Shown: positions 8,892 through 18,409, counted from the first letter of the stretch. The stretch is 64,000 nucleotides of DNA from Hahella sp. CCB-MM4 (GCF_002260525.1 NZ_MRYI01000019.1:1-64000); one strand, 5' to 3'. Numbers and translations are program-made. The notes: generated by a model not told the origin, from the sequence alone.

Positions 8892-8952
8892 GGTTCAAGC
8901 CTTGTGTGGGCGCTTTCAACCCTGCATGGGAGTGACTGGTAAGGCTTGAACC
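8892..8952. repeat. Perfect 12-bp inverted repeat with long loop
   Basis: GGTTCAAGCCTT at 8892-8903 is exactly reverse-complemented by AAGGCTTGAACC at 8941-8952, across 37 bases. It lies between the stops of two convergent genes. It may be a bidirectional terminator-like structure, although no T tract is present. Confidence 0.5.
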
Positions 8953-8968
8953 CTTGGAATTTATCTCT

Positions 8969-9319
8969 CTAAATGGATGAGTCGGCAGATTGGCTAACAG
9001 ACTCCAAGATCGTAGCGGCCCGGAATCCATATTCAGTTTCAGGGAATTTGTAGGTGATGTATTTTAATACTGAATAGGCTGTTTGGACGTCCCCTAGTTT
9101 TTGAAAGCTTAGTGCTTTCAAGAAGAGAAGCTGAGATTTTTCTTCATCGTTGTAATCGTACATATGCATTGATCGTTCAACGATTTCTATGGTGTCTTCG
9201 TAGTCCCCATCGGAATAGTTATTACTGGCACGAATCATCGCGCCATCCTTCACCATCGATGAACATCCACTCAGACCCAAAAGAAGTGTCAGAAAAATAA
9301 CTCCATAAATACGACGCAT
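8969..9319 (-). CDS. Predicted lipoprotein with TPR-like helices
   Basis: A 116-aa protein with a lipoprotein signal: MRRIYGVIFLTLLLGLSGC, with lipobox LSGC and lipidated Cys19. The mature part is helical, with TPR-like spacing (AIEIVERS-like helix, QLLFLKALSFQKLGDVQTAYSVLKYITYKFPE), as seen in small YfiO/BamD-like or Tol-associated lipoproteins. The residue after the Cys is Ser, which favours the outer membrane. Function is not known. It diverges from a TPR gene on the plus strand. Confidence 0.65.
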   Translation of the reverse strand: MRRIYGVIFLTLLLGLSGCSSMVKDGAMIRASNNYSDGDYEDTIEIVERSMHMYDYNDEEKSQLLFLKALSFQKLGDVQTAYSVLKYITYKFPETEYGFRAATILESVSQSADSSI

Positions 9320-9475
9320 TCTATACCCTCTAATTAGCGTGAACAGGCCCTTATGTTCTCGTGAACTATTGCAATAAAAAATGGAGGCTGGAGTATAAGT
9401 GACAAGGATGCAAATTTCTTGCTTCTTCTATTTCCAGTCGATGCCAACAGTGCTGTAGGAGAAAAAGCAAGAAAT

Positions 9476-10219
9476 ATGGATATATACAACCTTATCTCCA
9501 AGTTCATGTCCTGTTTCAGTGAGGACATTGAAACCATGGGAGGCTCAATTGAGCAGGCGGAAGCGTCTTTATATCGCTATCGTGGACAAACTCACTACCT
9601 TGATACGGCGATAGCTATATCCCTATATCTCATTGAAAATGGACGAGACCAGGAAAGAGCATACGCCTGTTTAACCGATGCTATGTTCCATAAAGCCTAT
9701 TGTGGTGGTATGGACTATAAAAAGATTCCCTTGATAAAGTCGTACCACTTTGTCTGTGAAGGATTGAGCCGCTTCCCTGATAGTCCGGACTTGGCTGCCA
9801 TCAAATCCATGTTTCTCCTGAATATTGGTTCTTCAATGGAAGTTACCTCGTCTCAAGATCCCTCCTCTAACTGGAGAGAGCTCTTTGCTTTGGGAGTGTG
9901 CTACGCCCTTGAGCTGGAGCATGAGAAAGCGGAGAGCATATTATTGAGAGCCTTTTTCTATGCTCCGGAGTTAAAGAAGCCATTTATTATTAATCACATA
10001 GGAGTTGTGCTTGATTGTCTTGGGCAAGGCGAGCGTTCTGCTCAATATTACAAACATGCGATCGCTTTAGATCCTGATTTCGCCTGGCCTTTCTATAATC
10101 TGGGGTTACATGCTGAAGACGTAGGAGACGTTAGCTTGGCCAAGGAATACTCACAAGAGGCGCTAAGCAGGATGGACTTTGAGTATGCTAACGATTTGTA
10201 TGATAGAACCAATGAATAG
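9476..10219 (+). CDS. TPR-repeat protein
   Basis: A 247-aa, probably cytosolic protein built of helical pairs. The C-terminal half carries tetratricopeptide repeats (NHIGVVLDCLGQGERSAQYYKHAIALDPDFAWPFYNLGLHAEDVGDVSLAKEY, read in two units). The frame is open from 9419, but the ATG at 9476 has AGGAG upstream and begins the helical protein, so I prefer it. TPR proteins mediate protein-protein contacts; the partner is unknown. The adjacent divergent lipoprotein is also TPR-like, which may indicate a functional pair. Confidence 0.6.
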   Translation: MDIYNLISKFMSCFSEDIETMGGSIEQAEASLYRYRGQTHYLDTAIAISLYLIENGRDQERAYACLTDAMFHKAYCGGMDYKKIPLIKSYHFVCEGLSRFPDSPDLAAIKSMFLLNIGSSMEVTSSQDPSSNWRELFALGVCYALELEHEKAESILLRAFFYAPELKKPFIINHIGVVLDCLGQGERSAQYYKHAIALDPDFAWPFYNLGLHAEDVGDVSLAKEYSQEALSRMDFEYANDLYDRTNE

Positions 10220-10250
10220 TGTACGAGATAACTTCTAAATAGAAAGAAAA

Positions 10251-10273
10251 AGGGCTTCGACAAGCTCGGCCCT
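10251..10273. repeat. REP-like palindrome
   Basis: AGGGC and GCCCT flank the core CTTCGACAAGCTC. That core recurs in REP elements of many gammaproteobacteria. Only this copy was noticed in the window. It may also act as a terminator or mRNA-end stabiliser for the TPR gene. Confidence 0.4.
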
Positions 10274-10417
10274 ATTGGTTAAGAGTTGGGAAAATGGCTT
10301 TGTTCCATATTGAACACTCTATATGACTCCCTGGCCAATTAAAGGTATAGGGGCATTCCCGTGCTAATATAGACACTGTTTATTGTGGTCGCCTGGTATG
10401 CCGGGAGGGTGTGAAGC

Positions 10418-12100
10418 ATGAGTACAAATAACGTTATGAAACCCCATGGGATACAGGCGGCTTTTGCCCGGTATACGTCGGCTTTTCAGTCGCGCTTTTC
10501 CCGTTTGTCACTGCAGAACCGGATGATGGTATTCCTGGTGGTTCTGGTGTTGTTTCAATCAGTTGTGCTGAGTGGTTTTACCCTGCAGTTTGTTGCGAGA
10601 AACCTGGAAGAGCAAATGGGGCGGCGGGCGTTGCAGATGGCTCACACGGTATCGCAGATACCACAGGTGATTGAAGGATTGCAGAAACAGGATCTGTCCC
10701 TCGTTCAGCCGCTGGTGGAAAACATTCGGGAGAAGACCGATGCTGCCTTTATTGTGGTTGGGGATACCGAGGGGATTCGATATTCCCACCCTCTTGAAGA
10801 TCGGTTGGGTAAACGGATGGTCGGCGGGGACAACGCCCCCGCGCTTGTCGAAGGTCAATCCTATGTGTCCAAGGCGGTAGGAAGCATGGGGCCATCCATG
10901 AGGGGCAAAGCGCCGGTGTTTGATGAGCAGGGGAATATCATCGGTCTGGTGTCAGTCGGGTATATGCTCAATCAGGTGGAGCAAACGGTTGGTCGCTATC
11001 AATCTGCCGTGGAAGTGGTCTCCCTTTTGACCATCGGGCTGGGGATTTGGGTGGCTATCGGTATCACCCGTTATGTAAAAAGCGCGATTCTGGGATTGGA
11101 GCCAGAAGAAATCGCACGCCTGTTACAGGAACGTGATGCCACCCTGGAATCTGTAAGGGAAGGAATCATCGCTATCAATGCCGATGGGGAGATCATGACA
11201 ATCAACAAGGCTGCGATTGATACCATGGACCTGCCGCGCAGCCAGATCTGTAAAGGCCGGCCGATCAAGGATGTGCTGCCCCATGGCGAAATCGCCAATG
11301 TCCTGCAGACCGGGCTGCCACAGTATGACCAGGAAATTGTGAGGAACAACCGGGTGTTTATCGTCAACCGTATCCCGATCATTATCGGTGAACGAATTGC
11401 CGGGGTAGTGTCCAGCTTCCGGGCCAAAGACGAGATCGATAAACTCACCAACCAGATTCAGCACCTGGAAGAATACTCTGATCTGCTGCGTTGTCAGGCG
11501 CATGAATACTCCAACAAACTGAGTACTATTGCCGGATTGATCCAGATTGGTGCTCCGGACCGGGCAATTGAACTTATCAATCAGGAAACCAGTACCCATC
11601 AAAACCTGATTCAGTTCCTGGTTGAAGCGGTACCAGATCCAGTGCTTTCCGGTTGTCTGCTGGGCAAATTCAATCGCGCCAGAGAGTTGGGCTTAACTCT
11701 GGAAATTGACCGGGAAAGCCATATGGTGGATGTTCCTGAATCCATGTCTCGGGATGAACTTGTATCCGTTTTGGGGAATCTTCTGGATAACGCATTTGAA
11801 GCCACATTAAGACGCCCGGATACCCCACGTGAAGTGCGCTTGAGCATGACCGACTTAGGGAATGACCTGATCTTTGAAATTGAAGACAATGGATCCGGTA
11901 TCAGCCCTGAGATTCGCGATGAGATATTCGTTAAAGGTGTCAGCCAGAAAAACATTGAAGGCCACGGCATAGGCCTCTATCTTGTTAAAACCATTTTGGA
12001 CAATCTGAATGGCGATATTGTGGTCGAAGATGGTGAAATCGGGGCGCGGGTGACTGCCTACATCCCCAAGAATAAGGCCGGCCAGACCGAGCCTGCTTAA
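10418..12100 (+). CDS. CitA/DcuS-type sensor histidine kinase
   Basis: A 560-aa inner-membrane kinase that senses an external ligand, in this family usually a di- or tricarboxylate. TM1 is at about 35-57, a periplasmic single-Cache (PAS-like) sensor at 60-195, TM2 at about 198-216, and a cytosolic PAS domain at 240-340. The phosphoacceptor is His362 in the SpoB-like motif AHEYSNKLST. The ATPase boxes are DNAFEA, EDNGSGI and GHGIGLYLVK. It pairs with the CitB-type regulator that follows. Because tctCBA lies about 7 kb away, citrate-like tricarboxylates are plausible ligands, but this is inference. Tandem 34-bp repeats separate the two genes. Confidence 0.88.
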   Translation: MSTNNVMKPHGIQAAFARYTSAFQSRFSRLSLQNRMMVFLVVLVLFQSVVLSGFTLQFVARNLEEQMGRRALQMAHTVSQIPQVIEGLQKQDLSLVQPLVENIREKTDAAFIVVGDTEGIRYSHPLEDRLGKRMVGGDNAPALVEGQSYVSKAVGSMGPSMRGKAPVFDEQGNIIGLVSVGYMLNQVEQTVGRYQSAVEVVSLLTIGLGIWVAIGITRYVKSAILGLEPEEIARLLQERDATLESVREGIIAINADGEIMTINKAAIDTMDLPRSQICKGRPIKDVLPHGEIANVLQTGLPQYDQEIVRNNRVFIVNRIPIIIGERIAGVVSSFRAKDEIDKLTNQIQHLEEYSDLLRCQAHEYSNKLSTIAGLIQIGAPDRAIELINQETSTHQNLIQFLVEAVPDPVLSGCLLGKFNRARELGLTLEIDRESHMVDVPESMSRDELVSVLGNLLDNAFEATLRRPDTPREVRLSMTDLGNDLIFEIEDNGSGISPEIRDEIFVKGVSQKNIEGHGIGLYLVKTILDNLNGDIVVEDGEIGARVTAYIPKNKAGQTEPA

Positions 12101-12118
12101 GAATTAGAAGTAGATATG

Positions 12119-12234
12119 TACAGGCTGAGCCTGCTTTCTGAACTATTGATACTACAGCCTGGGCCCGCTTTCTGAAGTATAGATAGTACAGCCTGAGCCC
12201 GCTTTCTGAAGTATAGATAGTACAGCCTGAGCCT
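12119..12234 (+). repeat. 34-bp tandem repeat between kinase and regulator genes
   Basis: Three full copies of a 34-bp unit begin at 12119, 12153 and 12187, with a partial fourth at 12221. Copies 2 and 3 differ by one base; copy 1 is more diverged. Each copy contains GAGCC or GGGCC followed by GCTTTCTGAA. The 3' end of the kinase gene (GAGCCTGCTTAA) resembles the start of the unit, so the repeat may have arisen from it. Confidence 0.85.
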
Positions 12235-12303
12235 GTATCAGACGTAGAGCCTGTAAAAAAGTATATCGATAAACAGCAATAGTTAATGAACCAAGACTCT
12301 GAC

Positions 12304-12987
12304 ATGACAAAACTGACGGTAGTAATCGCGGAGGACGACCCACAAAACGCTGAAATTCAGCGCCGTTTCCTGGAACGGTTGCCGGAATTTGAGGTGGTGG
12401 GTATCGCTCATCAATTGGATGAGGCCAAGGATCTGGTGGAGGTGATGAAGCCAGACTTGCTATTGCTTGATGTGCATTTTCCCGGCGGGAATGGATTGGA
12501 ATTTCTGCGAGGACTCAGAGCTGACAATCAGGCAACTGATGTGATTCTGATTACAGCCTCCAAGGAGGCCTCTGCTGTGCAGGAAGCCCTGAGAGGAGGG
12601 GTCTTCGACTATATATTGAAGCCGTTGGTATTTGAACGTCTGAAAGAAGCATTGGACCGCTACAGTGATCATCACCGTAAAATTTTGGGACTCAGCAATG
12701 TTCAACAAGAGGATGTAGACCACCTGTTGCCGCGTAGTGGCGGGGTTAGCAAACCCCAGCGGTTGCCAAAAGGCATTGACCAGCTGACTTTGAAAAAAGT
12801 ACGCGAAGTATTCGAACAATCACCTAAAGCTTCGTTCAGCGCTGAGCATGTGGGGGCGGAAGTCGGCGCGAGTAGGACGACGGCCCGACGATACCTGGAA
12901 TACCTGGTTTCGACGAATGAATTGCAGGCGGATGTGGTATATGGCACCGTAGGTCGTCCAGAGCGAATGTATAGTCTTGTCAGCTAG
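12304..12987 (+). CDS. CitB/DcuR-type response regulator
   Basis: A 227-aa DNA-binding response regulator. The receiver domain (about 1-125) has acidic residues in VIAEDDPQN, the phosphoacceptor Asp in DLLLLDVHFPGGNG, and the conserved Lys in DYILKPL. The C-terminal part holds a winged or helix-turn-helix domain (SAEHVGAEVGASRTTARRYL) typical of CitB-family regulators rather than OmpR or NarL types. An ATG exists six codons earlier at 12286, but MTKLTVVIAEDD at 12304 fits the family start. It forms a two-component pair with the preceding kinase. tctC is a possible target. Confidence 0.88.
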   Translation: MTKLTVVIAEDDPQNAEIQRRFLERLPEFEVVGIAHQLDEAKDLVEVMKPDLLLLDVHFPGGNGLEFLRGLRADNQATDVILITASKEASAVQEALRGGVFDYILKPLVFERLKEALDRYSDHHRKILGLSNVQQEDVDHLLPRSGGVSKPQRLPKGIDQLTLKKVREVFEQSPKASFSAEHVGAEVGASRTTARRYLEYLVSTNELQADVVYGTVGRPERMYSLVS

Positions 12988-13001
12988 GCTGTATAAATAA
13001 A

Positions 13002-13931
13002 TCAGATCACCCCGGTGGCGATTACCACCCGGTTACGGCCACCACTTTTGGCTTTATACAGTGCTCCGTCTGCTTCAGTGTAAAGCTCGTTAAAGGTCGC
13101 GTTACAGCCGTGAGTCGCCATGCCAATAGAGGCGGACAGCTGGATATAGCTCCCTTCGAACTGAAGCGGATGCTGGAAAATTTCCTGGCGGGTTCTGTCA
13201 GCGATCTTTGAAGCGGTTTCCTGATCGGTATTGCTGAGAAAAATGGCGAATTCCTCCCCACCAATACGGCCGAGAATATCGTACTGACGAAGGCTGTTCC
13301 GGATAAGCTGTGCCACATATTGTAATGCGGCATCTCCCGCCTGGTGCCCATAGGTATCGTTGATAGCCTTGAAATGATCAAGATCCAACAGGGCCATTGT
13401 CATGGAGGTTCCTGTCCGTCGGCAGCGGCTGAGTTCGGAATCCACCGAGCTGACAAAGCTGCGCCGGTTGGCCACTTTGGTGAGCTCATCCGTCAGTGCG
13501 AGTCGATTCAGCTCTACTATCGAATTTTGTAGAGAGTGCTCCAGAGTTTTCTGTTTGGTGATATCTTTTGCCTGAACCAGCATTTCACCCAGTTCGTTGC
13601 ACTGCTCTGAAAACAGGAACCAGCGCCCATCTATCATATCCACTTCAAATATGCGGAATGCTCGTGAACGCCTTAATTGATGGGCACTCTCGATAAAGTC
13701 TTCAATCGCCTTCTGGTCCAGGCGGACACCTTGCTGTAGGGAGTGGGCATGGCGTAAGAGGTCGGCAAAGCGTTTGCCGATAGCATCCTCCTGGCCGTAG
13801 CAGAACAATTCGGCAAACGGAGAGTTGCAATATGTGAGAACATCTTCGTGATTGAATACGGCATAGCCGTCCTGGCTTCGTTCAATAAAATCCCGCAATT
13901 GCTTTGGATTTGGTGAAGATAGCCTTGCCAT
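13002..13931 (-). CDS. PAS-GGDEF diguanylate cyclase
   Basis: A 309-aa soluble protein that makes the second messenger c-di-GMP from two GTP. A PAS-like sensor occupies residues about 10-135 (SQDGYAVFNHEDVLTYCNSP). A GGDEF domain follows from about 145 (LTDELTKVANRRSF). The active site is GGEEF. The product-inhibition site RQYD lies five residues before it, so both activity and feedback inhibition are predicted. There is no transmembrane segment. The gene is convergent with the CitB-type regulator, with only 14 bases between the stops. Confidence 0.88.
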   Translation of the reverse strand: MARLSSPNPKQLRDFIERSQDGYAVFNHEDVLTYCNSPFAELFCYGQEDAIGKRFADLLRHAHSLQQGVRLDQKAIEDFIESAHQLRRSRAFRIFEVDMIDGRWFLFSEQCNELGEMLVQAKDITKQKTLEHSLQNSIVELNRLALTDELTKVANRRSFVSSVDSELSRCRRTGTSMTMALLDLDHFKAINDTYGHQAGDAALQYVAQLIRNSLRQYDILGRIGGEEFAIFLSNTDQETASKIADRTRQEIFQHPLQFEGSYIQLSASIGMATHGCNATFNELYTEADGALYKAKSGGRNRVVIATGVI

Positions 13932-14174
13932 ATCACTGAGCCTGCTTCAGGGCCATGATGTCTTTAATACTAGGCTAATTAAGCCACAGGTCAAAACACT
14001 GAATAGATACTGAGGGTTTGTAAGCTGGGCTCAGTGCGATGAGCGCTAATTAGGTCATGAAGCGAGAATCCGTACCGGAATAAGTGGTCAGTTCAGAAGT
14101 TACTTTCGTATTAGGCTCAACACCCCCTAAGTCTGTTGAAAAGAATAATACCTGGAATGGGAAGGAGATCGAGC

Positions 14175-14912
14175 ATGACCAAATCCATCATTATGGCAGT
14201 AAGCATCCTGTTTGCAGGAACCGTCTGGGCTGCCGGGAAGACGGTGGTATACAGCGTGAATGGGCAGGACTACGAAGGCTATTATGCGTATGCCGGACCT
14301 CAAGCGCCTCTGATCCTGCTTATGCATGATTGGGACGGCCTGACTGACTATGAAATGCAGCGTGCTGATATGCTGGCAAAACTGGGTTACAGCGTGTTTG
14401 CCGCGGACCTGTTTGGAGCCGGAGTGCGTCCGACAAAGGTTGAGGACCGGAGGCAGCATACCGGAGAGTTATACAAAGATAGAGCCAAAATGCGGGCATT
14501 AATGGAAGGTGCTCTGAGTGCAGCCAGGGGGCAGGGAGGGAACATCAACAATGCAGTGGCCATGGGCTATTGCTTTGGTGGCGCTGCTGTATTGGAGCTT
14601 GCTCGTTCGGGGCGGCCCATGAAAGGCTTCGCCACATTTCATGGGGGCCTGACAACGCCGGAGGGACAGGATTACAGCAAAACCTCTGCACCGGTGCTGA
14701 TCATGCACGGCTCAGCGGATACAGCCATCACTATGGAAGACTTTGCTGCTTTGGCCATGGATCTGGAAAAAGCCGGAATAAAGCATGAGATGATTACCTA
14801 TAGCGGAGCGCCTCATGCATTTACCGTGTATGGTTCAGATCGGTATCGAGCAGATGCCGATTTGAAATCCTGGAACCGTTTTACGGCGTTTCTAGTTGAA
14901 GTCACAAGATAA
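14175..14912 (+). CDS. Exported dienelactone hydrolase-family protein
   Basis: A 245-aa alpha/beta hydrolase of the dienelactone hydrolase family. A signal peptide precedes cleavage near VWAAG (residues 1-18), so it acts in the periplasm. The triad is visible: nucleophile Cys in GYCFGGAAV, Asp in HGSADTAI and His in GAPHAFTVYG. AAGGAG with 7-base spacing supports the ATG at 14175 over the earlier one at 14136. The physiological substrate is unknown; many exported members are not true dienelactone hydrolases. Confidence 0.83.
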   Translation: MTKSIIMAVSILFAGTVWAAGKTVVYSVNGQDYEGYYAYAGPQAPLILLMHDWDGLTDYEMQRADMLAKLGYSVFAADLFGAGVRPTKVEDRRQHTGELYKDRAKMRALMEGALSAARGQGGNINNAVAMGYCFGGAAVLELARSGRPMKGFATFHGGLTTPEGQDYSKTSAPVLIMHGSADTAITMEDFAALAMDLEKAGIKHEMITYSGAPHAFTVYGSDRYRADADLKSWNRFTAFLVEVTR

Positions 14913-14992
14913 TGCTCCATATTAAGCATTATCATAGGACGAGAAGCGCCAGTGATGGATGATTAACAAGCTACTGAAAAAGGAGTGAAATT

Positions 14993-15472
14993 ATGGGCTT
15001 TGCACCTTCAACCATGCAGGTCACCAGTCCATCTTTTGAGAACCATGGAACCATTCCAAGCAAATTTACCGGGGAAGGCGAAGACGTTTCTCCTGAAATT
15101 CGCTGGAGTGGGGCTCCTGAGGGGACAAAGGGTTATGCCGTGATCTGCCATGACCCTGATGCACCGTTGGTGTCGGCCAATGGTACTTATGGTTTTGTTC
15201 ATTGGGTGCTGTATAACATACCCGGTGATGTCAGCGCCCTTGAGGAGGCGGTGCAAAAATATACCCAGGGATCGAATAACTTTGGCAAGCATGGCTATGG
15301 TGGACCGATGCCGCCGAACGGTCATGGCACCCATCTATATTATTTCTGGGTTCTGGCACTGGACTCCGCGACGGTGCTCCCCGAAGGTTTAACCATGTGG
15401 CAATTGCTGAAAGAAGTGGAGCCCCATGTGTTGGGCATGAGCCGGTTGATTGGTTCGTATAAACGGGACTGA
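14993..15472 (+). CDS. YbhB/YbcL-type PEBP family protein
   Basis: A 159-aa protein of the phosphatidylethanolamine-binding protein family. Conserved landmarks are SPEIRWSGAPEGTKGYAV, the ligand-pocket motif HDPDAP, the FVHWVLYNIP segment and YGGPMPPNGHGTHLYYF. There is no signal peptide, so it is probably cytosolic. Biological roles of bacterial members are poorly defined. It starts 80 bases after the hydrolase gene with its own AAGGAG site. A hairpin follows. Confidence 0.88.
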   Translation: MGFAPSTMQVTSPSFENHGTIPSKFTGEGEDVSPEIRWSGAPEGTKGYAVICHDPDAPLVSANGTYGFVHWVLYNIPGDVSALEEAVQKYTQGSNNFGKHGYGGPMPPNGHGTHLYYFWVLALDSATVLPEGLTMWQLLKEVEPHVLGMSRLIGSYKRD

Positions 15473-15498
15473 TCAAAATTTATCGTCGGCGTTATAGA

Positions 15499-15523
15499 TC
15501 AGGGAGTGTCCTGCACTCCCTGA
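15499..15523 (+). terminator. Hairpin after the PEBP gene
   Basis: Perfect 10-bp stem TCAGGGAGTG / CACTCCCTGA with a 5-base loop, 26 bases after the stop. No strong T tract follows, so termination is likely but not certain. Confidence 0.6.
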
Positions 15524-15651
15524 GACTTTGAGAGCCTTCCTGAACCAATTTCCCTGTCTCAAACTGTCACAAACCGGTACCAATGCGGGTATCTCCCAGA
15601 CTGTTTTTTTCCTAAACTCTTGCCACAGTCATCGTGGAGTTTTGTGCTTGA

Positions 15652-16413
15652 ATGAAAACTACCTATGCCAGTTGTGATCAGGTATACCACCTGTTGTTAG
15701 TCGAGGATGATGAAGAGCTGTCCTCGTTGATACAGGATTACCTGCATAAAAATGGATTTGAGGTGACCTGCGTACGGGACGGCCGGGAGGCCGTCGGGGA
15801 AATCAGCCGGCTAAATCCGGATCTCGTGATACTGGACGTTATGCTCCCCGGGCTTTCTGGCATGGATGTATGCCGTCAGGCACGTACTTTTTATTCCGGT
15901 CTGATCCTGATGCTAACGGCGCTGGACGAAGATATGGACCAGATGCTTGGGCTGGAGCTGGGGGCTGATGACTATATTATTAAACCGGTGCAGCCGCGCT
16001 TGTTGCTGACCCGTATTCGTGCTCAGTTGCGTCGGGTCCAGTTGACCATGGAGACCACGGGACAGGTCCATACACCAACGGTTGGTGCCGGGCAAACCAG
16101 CAGTAAAACCGGGGTTATCAGCGTACCTCCGCTAACGATCGATTTACGTAATCGTTCAGTTCTTCTTGATGGATATCCTGTTGACCTGACCACCGCCGAG
16201 TTTGACCTGCTGCATCTGCTGGCCCAGTCACCTGGCGAAGTGGTGGATCGCGATACTATTCTCCAGACCTTGAGAGGGTTTGATTATGATGGATTGGACC
16301 GCTCTATCGATCGCCGGGTATCACGTTTGAGACAGAAACTGTTGACGGATTCCGAGGCGGCTGAATTGATCAAAACCGTCCGTGGCAAGGGCTATCAGTT
16401 GTGCGTGGGCTAG
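15652..16413 (+). CDS. OmpR-family response regulator (RstA-like)
   Basis: A 253-aa regulator. The receiver domain (about 12-125) has acidic residues in LLVEDDEEL, phosphoacceptor Asp in LVILDVMLPGLSG, and Lys in DDYIIKPV. An OmpR-type winged helix fills the C-terminal about 95 aa (VDLTTAEFDLLHLLAQSPGEVVDRD...RGKGYQL). It precedes an RstB-type kinase by 44 bases and forms its partner. The downstream outer-membrane protein gene is a candidate target by position only. Confidence 0.88.
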   Translation: MKTTYASCDQVYHLLLVEDDEELSSLIQDYLHKNGFEVTCVRDGREAVGEISRLNPDLVILDVMLPGLSGMDVCRQARTFYSGLILMLTALDEDMDQMLGLELGADDYIIKPVQPRLLLTRIRAQLRRVQLTMETTGQVHTPTVGAGQTSSKTGVISVPPLTIDLRNRSVLLDGYPVDLTTAEFDLLHLLAQSPGEVVDRDTILQTLRGFDYDGLDRSIDRRVSRLRQKLLTDSEAAELIKTVRGKGYQLCVG

Positions 16414-16457
16414 TCAATGATGTGTGGTCTAGTGTTGTCCGGAGACGGTGACTTTTC

Positions 16458-18067
16458 ATGTTAAGAGCGTTTTTTCGCCTTCTTCTGTTTATTCTTGTGC
16501 CAATTGTTCTGGCAATCTACATGGAGTCTTACAACCCGGTTTACTGGGCTCAGAAACGGACTGCCACTTACTTCTTCACTTCCTTGATCAGGGGACATTT
16601 TTCCTGATAGAAGATCGCCTGGAGGAGATACCTGAATCCCTATGGATGGAGAAGACAGACGAATGGGGCCGGCATTTTGGCTACGAGTTGAAAATCGATA
16701 CATTGGAGGAGGCGTCAGAGCGGTTCGGCCAGACAGAAAAGTTGCGTGGCGGCGAGTTTGTTTTTGCCAATGATGATGACAGCGGTTTTTTGATTCGTCG
16801 ATTCAAAGACAGCGATTACGCCATCGTTCTTGCCCTGGAGGAAACCGATAGAGAGGAGACCTCCAGAGCGGCCAGTGGGACGCTGTTTCTACTGAAAGAC
16901 TACTTTGCAAGGTTCCCTGAAGCGGAGTGGCCGGTGCAACTATCCAAGTTGCAGGCAGCATTTGATTTCCCGTTAGAGCTGACGACCCGGGAAGAACTGG
17001 CTACCAGTGAAGAGCATTCATTGGATCAGGAAAGACTGTCCGAAATCGATCGACTGGGATATACCTGGGTGGATATGGATAACGATTCGTCGATATTTTA
17101 TGTGGCAATGGGGAACCCGCGAACGGTTCTGATTGCCGGCCCAACGTTTCCGACCTCGAATATACTGTTTATCCTGATTACCACGCTGGTGGTGACAATG
17201 TTGTTGGTCATTTCCCTGGCGTTGCTGTCATGGTTGTTTCCGTTGTGGCGGGATCTGAAAAAGCTGGATCTGACGGCACAGGAGTTTGGTACCGGTCATT
17301 TGGAAAGACGAGTTGATATTCGGAAGAGTTCAATTGTTTCCCGTCTGGCACTTTCCTTTAACAGCATGGCAAACAGCATTCAGAAGCTCATTCGTTCCCA
17401 CCAGCAGTTAACCAATGCGGTGGCTCATGATCTGCGCACCCCCCTGGCACGTTTGCGCTTTGCTGTTGAAATGCTGGAGTCGGAAGAATGTACCGATGAG
17501 GAGCGGGTCCGTTATCGTAAAAGCGTCAACAACAGTATCGGTGTCCTGGAGGATCTCATTGATCACCTGTTGGTGTACTCCCGTTATAGCAGGCAGGCTG
17601 ACATTAATCACTTCAGTCATACTGATCTGAGTGCCCTGATCAGGGAGGAAGTGGAAATGCGGGAAGAGGAGAATGGTGGGTTGAGATGTGAGTTCGTATG
17701 TGACGAATCCATGAAGCAACGCACTGTTTGGGCCGATCCACGGGCGGTGACCCGGGCACTGGATAACATGCTCAGTAATGCCTGTCGTTATGCCAGAGCC
17801 CGTATTCAGGTGTCGCTCCATCAGCGGGCTGGAAACTGTTACCTGAGGGTAGAGGATGATGGCCATGGCATTCCGGAGGCAGATCGCGAGCGGATATTGC
17901 AACCTTTTGCCCAACTGAACAATCCCGAAAGGGGCAGTAGCTCCGGGCACGGATTGGGATTGGCAATCGTCAGCCAGATCGCCCAATGGCATGGTGGTCG
18001 CCTCCGCATATTTGATTCCAGTCTGGGAGGAGCCGGGTTCGAGGTATCATGGCCGCTCAGCCCCTGA
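16458..18067 (+). CDS. RstB-type sensor histidine kinase gene with apparent frameshift
   Basis: A sensor kinase whose natural start appears to be the ATG at 16458. That frame gives an N-terminal membrane anchor (MLRAFFRLLLFILVPIVLAI) and runs to YFFTSLIRGHFS before a TGA at 16605. The rest, including FLIEDRLEEIP, a second TM (near 17160-17240), HAMP, the H-box VAHDLRTPLARLRF and ATPase boxes DNMLSNACRYA, DDGHGI and GHGLGLAIV, is in the -1 frame. One extra T in the T5 run at 16598-16602 would restore a continuous RstB-like protein. The downstream frame alone could start at GTG 16448, but would lack the membrane anchor. This may be a real inactivating mutation, phase variation, programmed slippage or a sequencing error. 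Confidence 0.8.
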
Positions 18068-18409
18068 AAGCTGTCTTTTTCTGGTTTCGGAATACCTGGG
18101 AAACACAGTCTCCTGACCCCGGAGTACTTGAGAAACGTTTTTTACTGATATTGGAATACGTTTTCTGATATTGAATAAATTTCCAGGTATCGGAATAGGT
18201 TGCCCGATATTGGAAAAAGCCTCCTGAAATTGAACCGTGTTTCCTGCTATTGAAATAGGCTTTATGGCAGTAGAAAAAGTGTCACATTGCCGGTCGTTTT
18301 GTCCCCTTTCCGTCACAGATCGTTCCATTCCAGCCACATACTTTGCCTGTCTCTCGATCTAGCATTCTCGTGACAAGTGTTCATTTTGAAACTGCATGGA
18401 GTACAGAGG
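18068..18409 (+). repeat. Degenerate tandem repeats of about 20-23 bp after the kinase gene
   Basis: From about 18076 to 18280 the sequence is a run of roughly eight to nine degraded copies of a unit close to GTTTCCTGATATTGGAATAG. The clearest copies lie at 18135-18260. The rest of this 340-bp gap probably contains the promoter of the outer-membrane protein gene. Confidence 0.7.

Noticed and set aside
12119-12234. CRISPR array interpretation of the 34-bp repeats
   Set aside because: Copies are directly contiguous with no unique spacers, and no cas genes are near.
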